Part shown: piece after piece, positions 1 through 7,991 of the stretch
How positions within the stretch are numbered: the stretch's first letter is position 1
How the letters are laid out: every line of letters begins with the position of its first letter
From: Catenulispora pinisilvae
GTDB taxonomy: Bacteria > Actinomycetota > Actinomycetes > Streptomycetales > Catenulisporaceae
Direction: 5' to 3'
DNA: 64,000 bases
Assembly: GCF_015356865.1 (NCBI RefSeq)
Contig: NZ_JAAFZA010000031.1
Span: 1 to 64,000, forward strand
Position numbers and translations under genes: made by a program
Notes under the pieces: model-generated
Database searches by the model: none
What the model saw: only the letters and a program-made list of their open reading frames with translations
Told to the model about the DNA's origin: nothing

Positions 1-11
1 ATCCGGCGGCG

Positions 12-812
12 GTGCCCGAGCAGGGGGTTCCGACGCAGACCGCGCCGGTGGTGGGTGGCGAGCAGGGTTCTCAGTACGCGCCGCCGCCGAGTTCCCAGTT
101 CCCGCCGCCGAATTCTCAGTACGCGCCGGGTGGCGCGCCGGGTCCGCAGCCGCAGTACGGACCGGGCGGGATGCCGGGGCCGGGCGGATTCCCGGGCCAA
201 GGCGGGTTCCCGGGTCAGGGGCCGGCGCCGATGTCAGGGCCGGGCGGAATGCCGGGACCAGGTGGAATGCCGGGGCCGGGCCCGATGCCGCCGTTCGGCT
301 ACGGTTCCCCGCCCTCGCCGCCCTCGGTGACCAGTGCGGTGGCGATAGTCGCGCTTTGCCTGTTCTGGGTGCCGCTGGTCGGCTTGGTGCTGGCGATCGT
401 CGGGATGGTGAAGACCGCGCGCGGGAAGGCCCGCGGGCGGGGGTTGGCCATCACGGCGCTGGTGTTGTCCATCCTGGTGACCGTGGTGGCGATTATCGGC
501 GGGGCGGCGATCGCGTCGAAGCCGTCGGCGTTGGACGCCGGGTGCCGGAACGGGAAGTCGGCGGTGCTGGATCAGTCGAAGAAGATCGACGCCGACTCCA
601 AGCGCGGCGACACGAACGCGGTACAGGGTGATGTCACCACACTCGTCAACGATCTGGCCAAGGCCGCCGGCGAGTCCAAGCGCAGTGATGTGCGCTCGAC
701 GGTGACGGCCGTGCACGACGACTACGCCGCGCTCGCGGCCGGGAACGGCGACCAGGCCAAGCTCGACTCCGACCTGCACGAGATGGACCATCTCTGCACG
801 ATCGGGAAGTAG
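12..812 (+). CDS. DUF4190 domain-containing membrane protein (5' end uncertain)
   Basis: Residues 1-105 are a low-complexity Pro/Gly/Gln/Tyr-rich tail with repeated PGPGGMPG-type units. Two hydrophobic segments follow at about 108-133 and 145-168, separated by a short basic loop (KTARGKARGRG), which is the DUF4190 arrangement. A hydrophilic C-terminal domain of about 95 residues follows and probably faces outward. The frame stays open to the first bases of the window with no upstream stop, so the GTG at 12 may be internal and the gene may begin outside the window. DUF4190 proteins have no assigned reaction; proline-rich tails of this kind often occur on actinobacterial envelope proteins. The family call is fairly sure, the start is not. 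Confidence 0.7.
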   Translation: MPEQGVPTQTAPVVGGEQGSQYAPPPSSQFPPPNSQYAPGGAPGPQPQYGPGGMPGPGGFPGQGGFPGQGPAPMSGPGGMPGPGGMPGPGPMPPFGYGSPPSPPSVTSAVAIVALCLFWVPLVGLVLAIVGMVKTARGKARGRGLAITALVLSILVTVVAIIGGAAIASKPSALDAGCRNGKSAVLDQSKKIDADSKRGDTNAVQGDVTTLVNDLAKAAGESKRSDVRSTVTAVHDDYAALAAGNGDQAKLDSDLHEMDHLCTIGK

Positions 813-842
813 TCGGTCAGTCGGTCAGTCGGCCAGTCGGTT
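811..842. repeat. Octamer tandem repeat between convergent genes
   Basis: Four head-to-tail copies of the octamer AGTCGGTC (last two with one or two changes) begin inside the stop codon of the upstream gene and fill the short gap before the convergent rdgB gene. I see no hairpin of terminator quality here. Confidence 0.7.
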
Positions 843-852
843 CGTTAGTCCG

Positions 853-1470
853 TCAGTCCTTCAGCAGCGGCACCAGGGCGCGGAAGGCGCGGCCGCGGTG
901 GCTGATCGCGTCCTTCTCCTGCGGGCTGAGTTCGGCGGTGGTGCGGGTCTCGCCTTCGGGGACGAAGATCGGGTCGTAGCCGAACCCGCCGTCGCCGCGG
1001 GGGGCGCGGATCAGGTGGCCGGTGACGACGCCTTCGACCACGTGCTCGGCACCGTCCGGCTGGACCAGGGCGGCGGCACAGGTGAAGTTGGCGCCCAGGG
1101 CCTCGTCGGGGACGTCGGCGACCTGGTCCAGGACCAGGTGCAGATTGGACACGTCGCGGCCGGGGCCGGCCGGCAGGTCCCCGAAGCGGCCGGACCAGCG
1201 CGCGGACAGGATGCCCGGCATACCGTTCAGCGCGTCCACGCACAGTCCCGAATCGTCGGCGACGGCCGGCAGGCCGGTGGCCGCGGCCACCGCGCGCGCC
1301 TTGATCAGCGCGTTCTCGGCGAAGGTCAGACCGGTCTCGGGGATCTCGGGCAGGGCCGAGTACAGCTCCGGGCCGGCCAGTTCGACGTCGGTCAGGCCGG
1401 CGGCGAGCAGGATCCGCTCGAGTTCGGTGATCTTCTTGGCGTTGCGGGTGGCGAGGACGATCTGGCGCAT
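853..1470 (-). CDS. rdgB: RdgB/HAM1 XTP/dITP diphosphatase
   Basis: This is a 205-residue house-cleaning enzyme that hydrolyses non-canonical purine nucleotides (XTP, ITP, dITP) to the monophosphate and pyrophosphate. The N-terminus carries the family motif TRNAKK (8-13), followed by DDSGL (72-76), an FGYDPIF segment and a C-terminal SHRGRA motif. The length matches the family. The frame extends 26 codons further upstream, but that extension is arginine-rich and unlike the family. The ATG at 1470 is preceded by a -10-like hexamer 7 nt away and no Shine-Dalgarno sequence. It sits in a minus-strand group with rph and murI, an order also found in other actinobacteria. Confidence 0.96.
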   Translation of the reverse strand: MRQIVLATRNAKKITELERILLAAGLTDVELAGPELYSALPEIPETGLTFAENALIKARAVAAATGLPAVADDSGLCVDALNGMPGILSARWSGRFGDLPAGPGRDVSNLHLVLDQVADVPDEALGANFTCAAALVQPDGAEHVVEGVVTGHLIRAPRGDGGFGYDPIFVPEGETRTTAELSPQEKDAISHRGRAFRALVPLLKD

Positions 1471-1477
1471 GGGCGCC

Positions 1478-1483
1478 AGTCTA
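1478..1483 (-). promoter_or_regulatory. -10 hexamer of a probable leaderless rdgB promoter
   Basis: The minus strand reads TAGACT, then 7 nt, then the rdgB ATG. Transcription would begin at or next to the start codon, and no ribosome-binding site is present. Confidence 0.5.
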
Positions 1484-1522
1484 GATCTGTGCCGGAGGCC
1501 GAGGGCGCGCCGGGCAGCACAC

Positions 1523-2116
1523 TCACGGCTGCTGCGAGCAGACGGCACCCATCGTCTGGAAGTCGCTCTTGAGCGGTCCCTGGCTCGGCTTCTGCCCCTG
1601 CTTCGCCTGGTTCTGCATGGCCGTCATGTCGTTGACCATCCGGTTCATCGCCACCGCCGCCTGCGGCTTCCTGGTCTGCGACGAGCCGGCGCGGACCTGC
1701 TGGATGGCGCCGGGAAGGGCGGCGACGCCCTGCAACAGACCCGCCTGCTGCGCGAACAGGTAGCTGCTGAACCCGGCCAGCGCCGTCTTGCAGCCGGGGT
1801 CGGTCCAGGTGTCGTTGAGGTTCTTGATCGACGAGGCCAGGGCCGCGGAGGACTCGGTGCTCGGCGAGGAGCCGCCGGCCGGGGTGGACGGCGCCGCGGT
1901 GTCGGTGCCGCCGCCGGTCGGGGCACCGGTGTCGGCGCTGCTGGGTGCCCCGCCGGAGGTGCTCGGCGCCGGGGCCGAGGAGCCCGCGGTGCCGGGCGCG
2001 GTGGTCCCGCCGGACGCGCTCGCGCCGATCGTGCCCTGCGAAGAGCAGGCCGTCAGTGCCAGTGCGGTCAGTGCCAGCAGTCCTGGTATCACGCTCGCGC
2101 GCAGCCGCCCGGTCAT
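1523..2116 (-). CDS. Putative secreted lipoprotein
   Basis: This 197-residue protein has a typical lipoprotein signal: basic start, hydrophobic core and an LTAC lipobox with the acylated Cys at residue 24. A flexible Ser/Thr/Gly/Ala/Pro linker of about 60 residues follows. The C-terminal part of about 100 residues is mostly helical-looking and holds two further cysteines (GCKTAL and AVCSQQP), which could form a disulfide outside the membrane. The start ATG has a G-rich ribosome-binding site (GGGGGTGGG). I do not recognise a named domain. It lies between rdgB and rph, but a hairpin separates it from rph, so it may be transcribed alone. Confidence 0.75.
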   Translation of the reverse strand: MTGRLRASVIPGLLALTALALTACSSQGTIGASASGGTTAPGTAGSSAPAPSTSGGAPSSADTGAPTGGGTDTAAPSTPAGGSSPSTESSAALASSIKNLNDTWTDPGCKTALAGFSSYLFAQQAGLLQGVAALPGAIQQVRAGSSQTRKPQAAVAMNRMVNDMTAMQNQAKQGQKPSQGPLKSDFQTMGAVCSQQP

Positions 2117-2140
2117 GACCCACCCCCTGTGGAAGACATT

Positions 2141-2167
2141 CGGAGCCCCGTCGTATGCGGGGCTCCG
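2141..2167. terminator. Hairpin terminator downstream of rph
   Basis: A perfect 10-bp stem (CGGAGCCCCG and its complement) with a 7-nt loop lies about 50 nt after the rph stop codon and about 25 nt before the lipoprotein start. No clear T run follows on the minus strand, so it would be a GC hairpin of the type common in actinobacteria. Confidence 0.6.
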
Positions 2168-2216
2168 AACAATATAAGAGGTGCGGACCGGCGGTATGAG
2201 AAGCGCGGACCGGCGG

Positions 2217-2948
2217 TCAGCTCATTAGGGACTTGACCTGGTGTGTGGCCAGCTCGCGGCAGCCGGCGGTGGCCAGGTCCAGCAGCGCGTCCAGCTCGGC
2301 GCGGTCGAAGGGGGCGCCCTCGGCGGTGCCCTGCACCTCGACGAACTTGCCGTCGGCCGTGCAGACCACGTTCATGTCGGTCTCGGCCCGGACGTCTTCC
2401 TCGTAGCACAGGTCGAGCATCGGCACGCCGTCGATGATGCCGACGCTGACCGCCGAGACCGAACCGGCCAGCGGCTCCTTGGTGGCCTTGATCATCTTCT
2501 TCTCGCGCATCCACGCGACCGCGTCCTGGAGCGCCACGTACGCGCCGGTGATGGCCGCGGTCCGGGTGCCGCCGTCGGCCTGCAGCACGTCGCAGTCCAC
2601 GATGATGGTGTTCTCGCCCAGCGCCTTGGTGTCCACCACGGCCCGCAGCGCGCGGCCGATCAGCCGGGAGATCTCCTGGGTGCGGCCGCCGACCTTGCCC
2701 TTGACCGACTCGCGGTCGCCGCGGGTGTTGGTGGCCCGGGGCAGCATCGCGTACTCGGCGGTGACCCACCCCTTGCCGCTGCCGCGCAGCCAGCGCGGGA
2801 CGCCTTCGGTGACGCTGGCGGTGCACAGCACCTTGGTCTGGCCGAACTCGACGAGGACGCTGCCCTCGGGGTGGATGGACCACTTGCGGGTCAGGGTGAC
2901 CGGGCGGAGCTGGTCGGCTTTGCGGCCGTCGACGCGTGCTGCTGACAT
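2217..2948 (-). CDS. rph: Ribonuclease PH
   Basis: This 243-residue phosphorolytic 3'-5' exoribonuclease trims the 3' ends of tRNA precursors, releasing nucleoside diphosphates. The sequence is a full-length member of the family. It has [21 protein letters not shown]-like strands near residues 20-45, the conserved arginine-rich segment [12 protein letters not shown] (about 84-95), the [14 protein letters not shown] motif (about 134-147) and the [16 protein letters not shown] region near the end. The ATG at 2948 follows a TAGGGT hexamer by 6 nt and has no ribosome-binding site, so the mRNA is probably leaderless. The protein begins with SAARVDGRK, the usual N-terminus. Confidence 0.97.
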   Translation of the reverse strand: MSAARVDGRKADQLRPVTLTRKWSIHPEGSVLVEFGQTKVLCTASVTEGVPRWLRGSGKGWVTAEYAMLPRATNTRGDRESVKGKVGGRTQEISRLIGRALRAVVDTKALGENTIIVDCDVLQADGGTRTAAITGAYVALQDAVAWMREKKMIKATKEPLAGSVSAVSVGIIDGVPMLDLCYEEDVRAETDMNVVCTADGKFVEVQGTAEGAPFDRAELDALLDLATAGCRELATHQVKSLMS

Positions 2949-2954
2949 GTGTCG

Positions 2955-2960
2955 ACCCTA
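2955..2960 (-). promoter_or_regulatory. -10 hexamer of a probable leaderless rph promoter
   Basis: The minus strand reads TAGGGT, a 6-nt spacer, then the rph ATG. The spacing places the first transcribed base at the start codon. Confidence 0.5.
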
Positions 2961-3081
2961 GCCCACCACCGGGGTGGGCGAGGGCGGCGGTGCGGGGCGC
3001 GCGAGGCCCACGCCGGGCCCCGCCGCGGGCTCGCCGCCCCGCGACGAGCAGCCGATGGCGCCGCGGCGGGGCCGCTCGGCC

Positions 3082-3573
3082 TCAGTCCAGCGGCACGTGC
3101 GCCAGCAGCCGCAGCGTCGGCAGGTCGGTGGCCTTGCGCAGCCGGGAGGCCAGGTCCCGGTGGAAGAACTCCTCGACCAGGTGCGGCACGGTCAGCACGA
3201 TGACCTCGTCGGCCACGTACTTGGCCGCGATCTCCTTCAGCCCGTCCACCGGCGGCCCGGCCAGCAGTTCGCCGACGGCCTGCTTGCCGGCCTGCTGGAA
3301 GGCCTCGACGGTGCCGGTCAGCACCGCGCGGGCGGCCACCACGGCCTCGTTCAGCGGCTCGTCGTGCGAGTCCTCCTCGGCCCCCTTGAAGTTCCCCAGC
3401 GCGAGGTCGTCCAGGGTGGCCAGGACTTTGCCGTTCTCCTTGCCGACCGGCACCACGATCACGTAGTTCTCCGCGGCCATGCCCTCCTCGGCGTTGTCGG
3501 CGTGCAGGCCGACGACGTACTCCAGGTCGTGCTGGTTGATCGTCTTCTCGACGACGAGCATGGTGGTCGGCAC
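3082..3573 (-). CDS. Conserved UspA-like hypothetical protein
   Basis: This 163-residue protein has no signal peptide or membrane segment. It alternates short hydrophobic strands (NYVIVVPVG, DEVIVLTVP) with amphipathic helices. The ending (DEVIVLTVPHLVEEFFHRDLASRLRK cut into short pieces, then LPTLRLLAHV) resembles the last strand and helix of universal-stress-type alpha/beta proteins in actinobacteria. I did not find the G-2x-G-9x-G(S/T) ATP loop of classic UspA. I chose the GTG at 3573 because AGAGGA lies 7 nt upstream; the longer frame would add a Pro/Arg-rich stretch. An ATG 12 nt further in is an alternative. It lies between rph and a metallo-hydrolase gene; its role is unknown. Confidence 0.7.
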   Translation of the reverse strand: MPTTMLVVEKTINQHDLEYVVGLHADNAEEGMAAENYVIVVPVGKENGKVLATLDDLALGNFKGAEEDSHDEPLNEAVVAARAVLTGTVEAFQQAGKQAVGELLAGPPVDGLKEIAAKYVADEVIVLTVPHLVEEFFHRDLASRLRKATDLPTLRLLAHVPLD

Positions 3574-3640
3574 AGTCAGGTCCTCTCCGGTGCGGTGCGG
3601 GGGCGGCGGCGGGCGCCGCTCCCCCATGCCCATCATGGTC

Positions 3641-4414
3641 TCAGATCTGGAACACCGCGCCGGGCGTGGCCAGGTTCACCGGACCGTCGTAGGCGGCCTT
3701 GGCGGCGGTAAGGTTCAGCTCGGCGTCGGTCCACGGCGGGATGTGGGTCAGCACCAGGCGGCCGACCGCGGCGGCACTCGCGCTCTCCCCGGCCTGGCGG
3801 CCGTTGAGGTGCAGGCCCAGCAGGCCGTCGTCGCGGCCCTCCTGGAACGAGGCCTCGGCCAGCAGCAGGTCGGCGCCCTTGGCCAGGTGGTCCAGGGCGG
3901 CGCAGGGGCCGGTGTCGCCGGAGTAGACCAGGGTGCGCCCGGCCGCCTCCAGCCGGATCGCGTAGGCCTCGACCGGGTGGTCGACGCGGGTCACTCGGAC
4001 GGTGAACGGCCCGGTCTGGAAGGTGTTCGCGCTCGCGCCCTCGCCGGCGCCCTCCAGCACGTCGCGGAAGGCGAACACCGACTCGCACTCGGCGTCGTCG
4101 GTGTCGTAGGCCTTGGCGATCCGCTCACGGGTGCCGGCCGGGCCCCACACCGGCAGCAGCGGCAGCGGCTCGCCGCCGGGCCGGTACTTGCGCGCGACGT
4201 AGTACCCGCACATGTCGACACAGTGGTCGGCGTGCAGGTGCGACAGGATCACGGCCTGCAGGTCGTAGATGTCGCCGTACCGTTGCAGCTCGCCCAGCGC
4301 GCCGTTGCCGAAGTCGAGCAGGACCCGGTGTCCGTCGTGCTCGACCAGGTAGCTCGAACACGGGTTGCCGGGGCCGCCGAAGGACCCGGAGGAACCGATC
4401 ACGGTGAGCTTCAT
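3641..4414 (-). CDS. MBL-fold metallo-hydrolase (RNase Z/cyclic phosphodiesterase type)
   Basis: This 257-residue protein has the metallo-beta-lactamase signature HLHADH at 59-64, with the ligands H59, H61, D63 and H64. Further metal ligands are likely in the DHPVEA and YSGDTGPC segments. No signal peptide is present, so it is cytoplasmic. It resembles the short RNase Z-like or cAMP-phosphodiesterase-like branch, not beta-lactamases, and lacks the long flexible arm of true tRNase Z. The exact substrate cannot be told. Its ATG overlaps the stop codon of murI (ATGA), so the two are translationally coupled; this pair sits next to rph in many actinobacteria. Confidence 0.92.
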   Translation of the reverse strand: MKLTVIGSSGSFGGPGNPCSSYLVEHDGHRVLLDFGNGALGELQRYGDIYDLQAVILSHLHADHCVDMCGYYVARKYRPGGEPLPLLPVWGPAGTRERIAKAYDTDDAECESVFAFRDVLEGAGEGASANTFQTGPFTVRVTRVDHPVEAYAIRLEAAGRTLVYSGDTGPCAALDHLAKGADLLLAEASFQEGRDDGLLGLHLNGRQAGESASAAAVGRLVLTHIPPWTDAELNLTAAKAAYDGPVNLATPGAVFQI

Positions 4415-5337
4415 GGGGACTCCGCAACTGTGGCGTATTGGGGTTCGGTGGCGCCGCGGGGTTCTGCGACGTCTCGCGGATCGGTGGCGTCCGGCGCCGC
4501 ACCGGGCACCAGGCCCTGGTGGACGTGGCCGATCTCGGGCCCGAGGAAGCGCTGCCCGATCTGCAGGAACTGCTCCGGGTCGCCGGTGGTGGTGAAGCTG
4601 TGCACGGGCTCGGGGAGGTCGCCGGCGCGCATGAGCGCGTTCTCGGCCAGGACCCGGTATACGTCCTTGGCGGTCTCCTCGGCGCTGTTGATGAGGACCA
4701 CGTCCTCCCCCATCACATAGGAGATGACTCCGGTGAGCAGGGGGTAGTGGGTGCAGCCCAGGATCAGCGTGTCGACGCCGGCCCGCGCGACCGGGTCGAG
4801 GTACTCGTGCGCGACCCGCAGCAGCTCCTCCCCCGCGGTCTCCCCGGCCTCGACGAACTCCACGAAGCGCGGGCAGTCCTGGGTGGTGAGCTGGATCTGC
4901 GGCGCGGCCGCGAAGGCGTCGACGTAGGCCATCGAGCGCCGGGTGGACCGGGTGCTGATCACGCCGACGTGCTGGTTGCGGGTGGCGGCCACGGCCAGCC
5001 GGACCGCGGGCCGAATCACCTCCACCACCGGGATCTCGTACCGCTCGCGGGCGTCCCGCAGGACCGCGCCGGAGGCCGAGTTACAGGCAATGACCAGCAT
5101 TTTGACGCCGGACTCGACCAGCTTGTCCATGCATTCCAGGGCATAGGCGCGCACCTCGGCGATCGGCCGGGGCCCGTAGGGTTGGCGCGCGGTGTCGCCG
5201 AAGTAGCTGACGGCCTCGTGCGGCAGCTGGTCCAACAGGGCGCGGACGACGGTCAGCCCGCCGAAACCGGAGTCGAAGATGCCGATGGGCGCGTCCCGGG
5301 GGGCCGGGGCGGCGTGCGGAGGCGGTGGTGCGGCCAT
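4411..5337 (-). CDS. murI: Glutamate racemase
   Basis: This cofactor-independent racemase converts L- to D-glutamate for peptidoglycan stem peptides. Both catalytic cysteines are present, C85 in IACNSASG and C195 in LGCTHYP. The N-terminal [14 protein letters not shown] motif (18-31) is canonical. The protein is 308 residues, longer than usual because of a Pro/Ala N-terminal extension and a charged C-terminal tail of about 30 residues after the RFLGPEIG core end. The tail runs into the downstream hydrolase gene with a 4-base overlap. A TACGCT hexamer lies 8 nt before the ATG. Confidence 0.97.
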   Translation of the reverse strand: MAAPPPPHAAPAPRDAPIGIFDSGFGGLTVVRALLDQLPHEAVSYFGDTARQPYGPRPIAEVRAYALECMDKLVESGVKMLVIACNSASGAVLRDARERYEIPVVEVIRPAVRLAVAATRNQHVGVISTRSTRRSMAYVDAFAAAPQIQLTTQDCPRFVEFVEAGETAGEELLRVAHEYLDPVARAGVDTLILGCTHYPLLTGVISYVMGEDVVLINSAEETAKDVYRVLAENALMRAGDLPEPVHSFTTTGDPEQFLQIGQRFLGPEIGHVHQGLVPGAAPDATDPRDVAEPRGATEPQYATVAESP

Positions 5338-5345
5338 GAGGTGAC

Positions 5346-5351
5346 AGCGTA
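5346..5351 (-). promoter_or_regulatory. -10-like hexamer before murI
   Basis: The minus strand reads TACGCT, then 8 nt, then the murI ATG, with no purine-rich ribosome-binding site. This is consistent with a leaderless or nearly leaderless transcript. Confidence 0.4.
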
Positions 5352-5444
5352 CGGCTCCATCCGCAGAACGTCGGCGATTGGGCCGGTGGATGTGGCCACT
5401 GTCTCAGCGGTGCTTTTGGTCACGGCCGGGCTGACGTGCGGTTT

Positions 5445-6338
5445 TCAGTCGGGCCGGCCGGAGCGGTCGGACCGGGCGAGCAACGCGTCGCAGACGTCGA
5501 CGAGCCGCCGGCGCAGCGGTGCACCCCGGCGCGCGAACTCGGCCTGCATCGCGGCGTACTCGGCCCGGCCGGCCGGCGTCTCGACCCGGATCGGGGCGTA
5601 GCCGAGCTCGGCGAGGTCGTAGGGACTGGCGCGCATGTCCATCTCGCGGATCTCGGCGGCCAGCGCGAAGCAGTCGGCGATCAGCTCCGAGGGCACGAAC
5701 GGATCCAGCTTGTAGGCCCACTTGTAGAGGTCCATGCCGACGTGCAGGCACCCGGGCTGCTCGTTGGCGACCTGCTCCTCGCGGGTCGGGCGCAGGGTGT
5801 TCAGCGGCACGGCGTCGGGGGTGAAGAAGCGGTAGGCGTCGTAGTGCGAGCAGCGGATGCTCTGGGTCTGGACGACCTGATCGGTACCCGCCGACCCGAG
5901 CCGTAGCCGGCGCGCGGAGTGCCGCACCTGCTCGGGCTCCTGGCGGTAGACCATGGCCCACTCGTGCAGCCCGAAGCAGGCCAGGCGCGGCTCCCGACCG
6001 GCGGTGGCCAGCAACAGCGCGCGGACGAACTCGGCGGTGCGGCGCCGGGCGTCGGTGAACTCGGCGGGATCGAGGGCGACGCCGTCGGCGGTCTGGACAT
6101 AGCCGCGCCAGGCCAACCGCTCACGGGCCGCGTCCCCGGCCAGCACCACACCGGGGCCGGGATGCCAGCGCAGGAGGCGCGCGGGGCGGTGCGAGTAGTA
6201 GGTGAACAAGAAGTCCATGACCGGATGCGCCTCATTGCCGGCGCGGCGGCGGAGATGGGGCTCGGTCCAGGCGGCGACGCGGGTTCGGTGTGCGGCTTCG
6301 CGGGCTCGCCAGACGGGCTCGGGAAGGATCTCGCTCAC
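5445..6338 (-). CDS. 3-methyladenine DNA glycosylase family protein (by annotation family)
   Basis: This 297-residue soluble protein resembles a large actinobacterial family usually annotated as 3-methyladenine DNA glycosylase. It begins with a basic helical stretch (VWRAREAAHRTRV), then HPVMDFLFTYYSHRP and LLRWHPGPGVVL. It also has FGLHEWAMVYRQ and the SIRCSHYDAYRFFT segment, which are conserved in that family. The annotation is traditional, and I see no HhH-GPD motif, so the activity should be treated as unproven. I chose the GTG at 6338 over the one at 6362 because TACCGT stands 6 nt before it, as expected for a leaderless start. Confidence 0.75.
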   Translation of the reverse strand: MSEILPEPVWRAREAAHRTRVAAWTEPHLRRRAGNEAHPVMDFLFTYYSHRPARLLRWHPGPGVVLAGDAARERLAWRGYVQTADGVALDPAEFTDARRRTAEFVRALLLATAGREPRLACFGLHEWAMVYRQEPEQVRHSARRLRLGSAGTDQVVQTQSIRCSHYDAYRFFTPDAVPLNTLRPTREEQVANEQPGCLHVGMDLYKWAYKLDPFVPSELIADCFALAAEIREMDMRASPYDLAELGYAPIRVETPAGRAEYAAMQAEFARRGAPLRRRLVDVCDALLARSDRSGRPD

Positions 6339-6344
6339 GCTTCG

Positions 6345-6350
6345 ACGGTA
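6345..6350 (-). promoter_or_regulatory. -10 hexamer of a probable leaderless promoter
   Basis: The minus strand reads TACCGT, 6 nt, then GTG. This hexamer supports the downstream of two possible GTG starts. Confidence 0.45.
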
Positions 6351-6460
6351 CCTGGTGGGCACTACACGGCCGAATCGGGTTTGGGCGCCGGTCCCTCAGC
6401 GAGCGAGGCTGCCGGGGCCGGGCTGTCTATCGCAGCTCGGCCCCAGCAGTGTGCGGTTAA

Positions 6461-6721
6461 GAGCGACCGAGGATTCGTGGCCGGGCGGGCTGAGCGACAT
6501 TGGGAAACCAGCGTCGGAGCTCCGAGCCTGGCCGCACCGGTGCCTTGCCGCGCGCTGCGCTTGCAAGCCGCATGCCCACGACGCTCGTGCCAATTTGCGC
6601 GCAGGCGCGGGCCGGGTCGAGGGCGGTCGTCCGGCACGCCCAGGCTCGTTCCCGCCGAGTTTTCCGTGCGCTGCGGCGGCTGCGCCGCCTCGCCAGACCG
6701 GCCACCAATCCTCGGTCGCTC
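6461..6721. mobile_element. MITE-like non-coding element with 24-bp terminal inverted repeats
   Basis: The ends of this 261-bp segment are inverted copies of GAGCGACCGAGGATTSGTGG plus four more bases, matching at 23 of 24 positions. Both sides are flanked by TAA (6458-6460 and 6722-6724), a possible 3-bp target duplication. The interior holds smaller palindromes and no credible ORF. It fills almost the whole gap between two minus-strand genes. Its right end lies inside the stop codon of the lipoprotein gene at 6721. A non-autonomous relative of an IS5-type element would fit, but no partner transposase is in the window, so this is inference. Confidence 0.5.
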
Positions 6722-7893
6722 TAAGAAGCCGAGGTCGAGGCGGTCGAAGTGCCGGTCGTGCTCGAGGAAGTCGACGAAGTCGAGCTACCGGAAGAACTGG
6801 GGCTCTTCGAACCGGTCGGGGTCGGTGTCGACGGCACACCGGTCGAGGAACCGGTCGGGCTCGGCGCGCTCGGCGTGCTCGACGTGCTGGGCGTCGCCGG
6901 GGAGCTCGGCGTCCCGGGCGAGCTCGGCGTGGCCGGAGCGCTCGGCGTCACGGAGCCCGAACTCCCGTCCGACGAGCTCGGCGCGCCACTCGGCTCGGCG
7001 CTGCTCTGCGCCGCCTCCGCCTGCTTCACCATCGCCATGTAGTCGGCGCTCTGGTCGCCCGGGACCGGGGGCACCGCGACCGGGGTGCCCCAGTCGCTGT
7101 AGTCGATCTCGCCGGTGAGGGAGCCGGCCGGGGTGACCTCGGTGAAGGTCATCGCGACCGGGAGGCCGTCGGCGCGCAGCCAGACGTCGTAGCCCAGCTT
7201 GGTGACCTGGCCCTGGGCCAGGGCGTCGGCCACCACGTCGGAGTCCTGCTGGGACAGGCCGCGCCCGACCAGGTTCGGGTCGGTGGCGTCGGCGCCGGTC
7301 AGGGCGCCGGCGTAGTGCACGGTCTGGACGCCGCCGTGCTGCTCGGCGCCCACCTTGTGCAGGTCCTTGGCGGCGGCCAGGAGGATCAGGCCCTTGCTCG
7401 GGGAGGTGTTCTCCAGCACGTCGCTGCCGACGGCGGCGGTGTTCGGGTCCTGGGCCATGGCCTGCAGGTCCATCTTCAGCCACGCCTTGCCGTCCATCTG
7501 GGCGGCCAGCTGCGGGTTCTGGCCCATCTCCATGTACATCACGTTGTCCGCGTAGCGGATCGGGATGGGCGGTGTGGACTGCGCACTCGGGTCGGCCGCG
7601 CCGCCGCCGGAACCCATCACCAGCATGCCCTGCAGCGTCGGGTGCTCGTCGAAGGTCGCCACCACGTCGGAGGTCTCCGAGCCGGTCGGCGCGGTCAGCA
7701 CCGTGTGCACCTTGGCGCTGGGGTGCGCGGTGACGGCGCGGGTCGCGGCCTGGATCGCGTCCTGGGCACTGAGCGAGGACAGCTGTGCGAAGGACTGCGG
7801 CGTGCCGTCCGACGCCTTCAGGGAGCAACCGGTGAGCGAGGACGCGGCCACGGCCGCCAGCACGGCGCCGGACCATATCTGCTTGCGGGGCAT
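6721..7893 (-). CDS. LppX/LprG-like lipoprotein with Ser/Thr/Pro tail
   Basis: This 390-residue lipoprotein has its lipobox LTGC at 20-23. The central part of about 260 residues carries repeated beta-strand motifs (YDVWLRADGLPVAMTF, SDWGTPV) seen in the LppX/LprAFG-type lipid-binding fold of actinobacteria. The last 90 residues are almost only Ser, Thr, Pro, Gly and Ala in short repeats, a wall-spanning or flexible tail. The ATG at 7893 has GGTGGG 7 nt upstream and is preferred over a GTG at 7905. The stop codon is formed at the edge of the adjoining inverted-repeat element, so the tail may have been trimmed by that insertion. It is a paralog of the next gene upstream. Confidence 0.85.
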   Translation of the reverse strand: MPRKQIWSGAVLAAVAASSLTGCSLKASDGTPQSFAQLSSLSAQDAIQAATRAVTAHPSAKVHTVLTAPTGSETSDVVATFDEHPTLQGMLVMGSGGGAADPSAQSTPPIPIRYADNVMYMEMGQNPQLAAQMDGKAWLKMDLQAMAQDPNTAAVGSDVLENTSPSKGLILLAAAKDLHKVGAEQHGGVQTVHYAGALTGADATDPNLVGRGLSQQDSDVVADALAQGQVTKLGYDVWLRADGLPVAMTFTEVTPAGSLTGEIDYSDWGTPVAVPPVPGDQSADYMAMVKQAEAAQSSAEPSGAPSSSDGSSGSVTPSAPATPSSPGTPSSPATPSTSSTPSAPSPTGSSTGVPSTPTPTGSKSPSSSGSSTSSTSSSTTGTSTASTSAS

Positions 7894-7991
7894 GAGGTTT
7901 CCCACCCTTGATCGTGAAAGCGAAGAGCGGGGGGAAGCTTAGCTTTACCGCAGATCAGGCCCGGCGCCGGGGGGCACGGGAGGATCGTTGA

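Noticed and set aside
55-330. Arginine-rich ORF in another frame of the DUF4190 gene
   Set aside because: It is a high-GC frame shadow with repetitive Arg/Ser content and no homologous features.
2241-2945. Long ORF opposite rph
   Set aside because: The complementary frame encodes a textbook RNase PH; the opposite reading is rich in Gly, Val, Asp, His and Gln as expected for antisense of GC-rich genes.
6461-6721. Small protein genes inside the inverted-repeat element
   Set aside because: Several short ORFs exist on both strands but they are palindrome-driven, Arg-rich and lack ribosome-binding sites.
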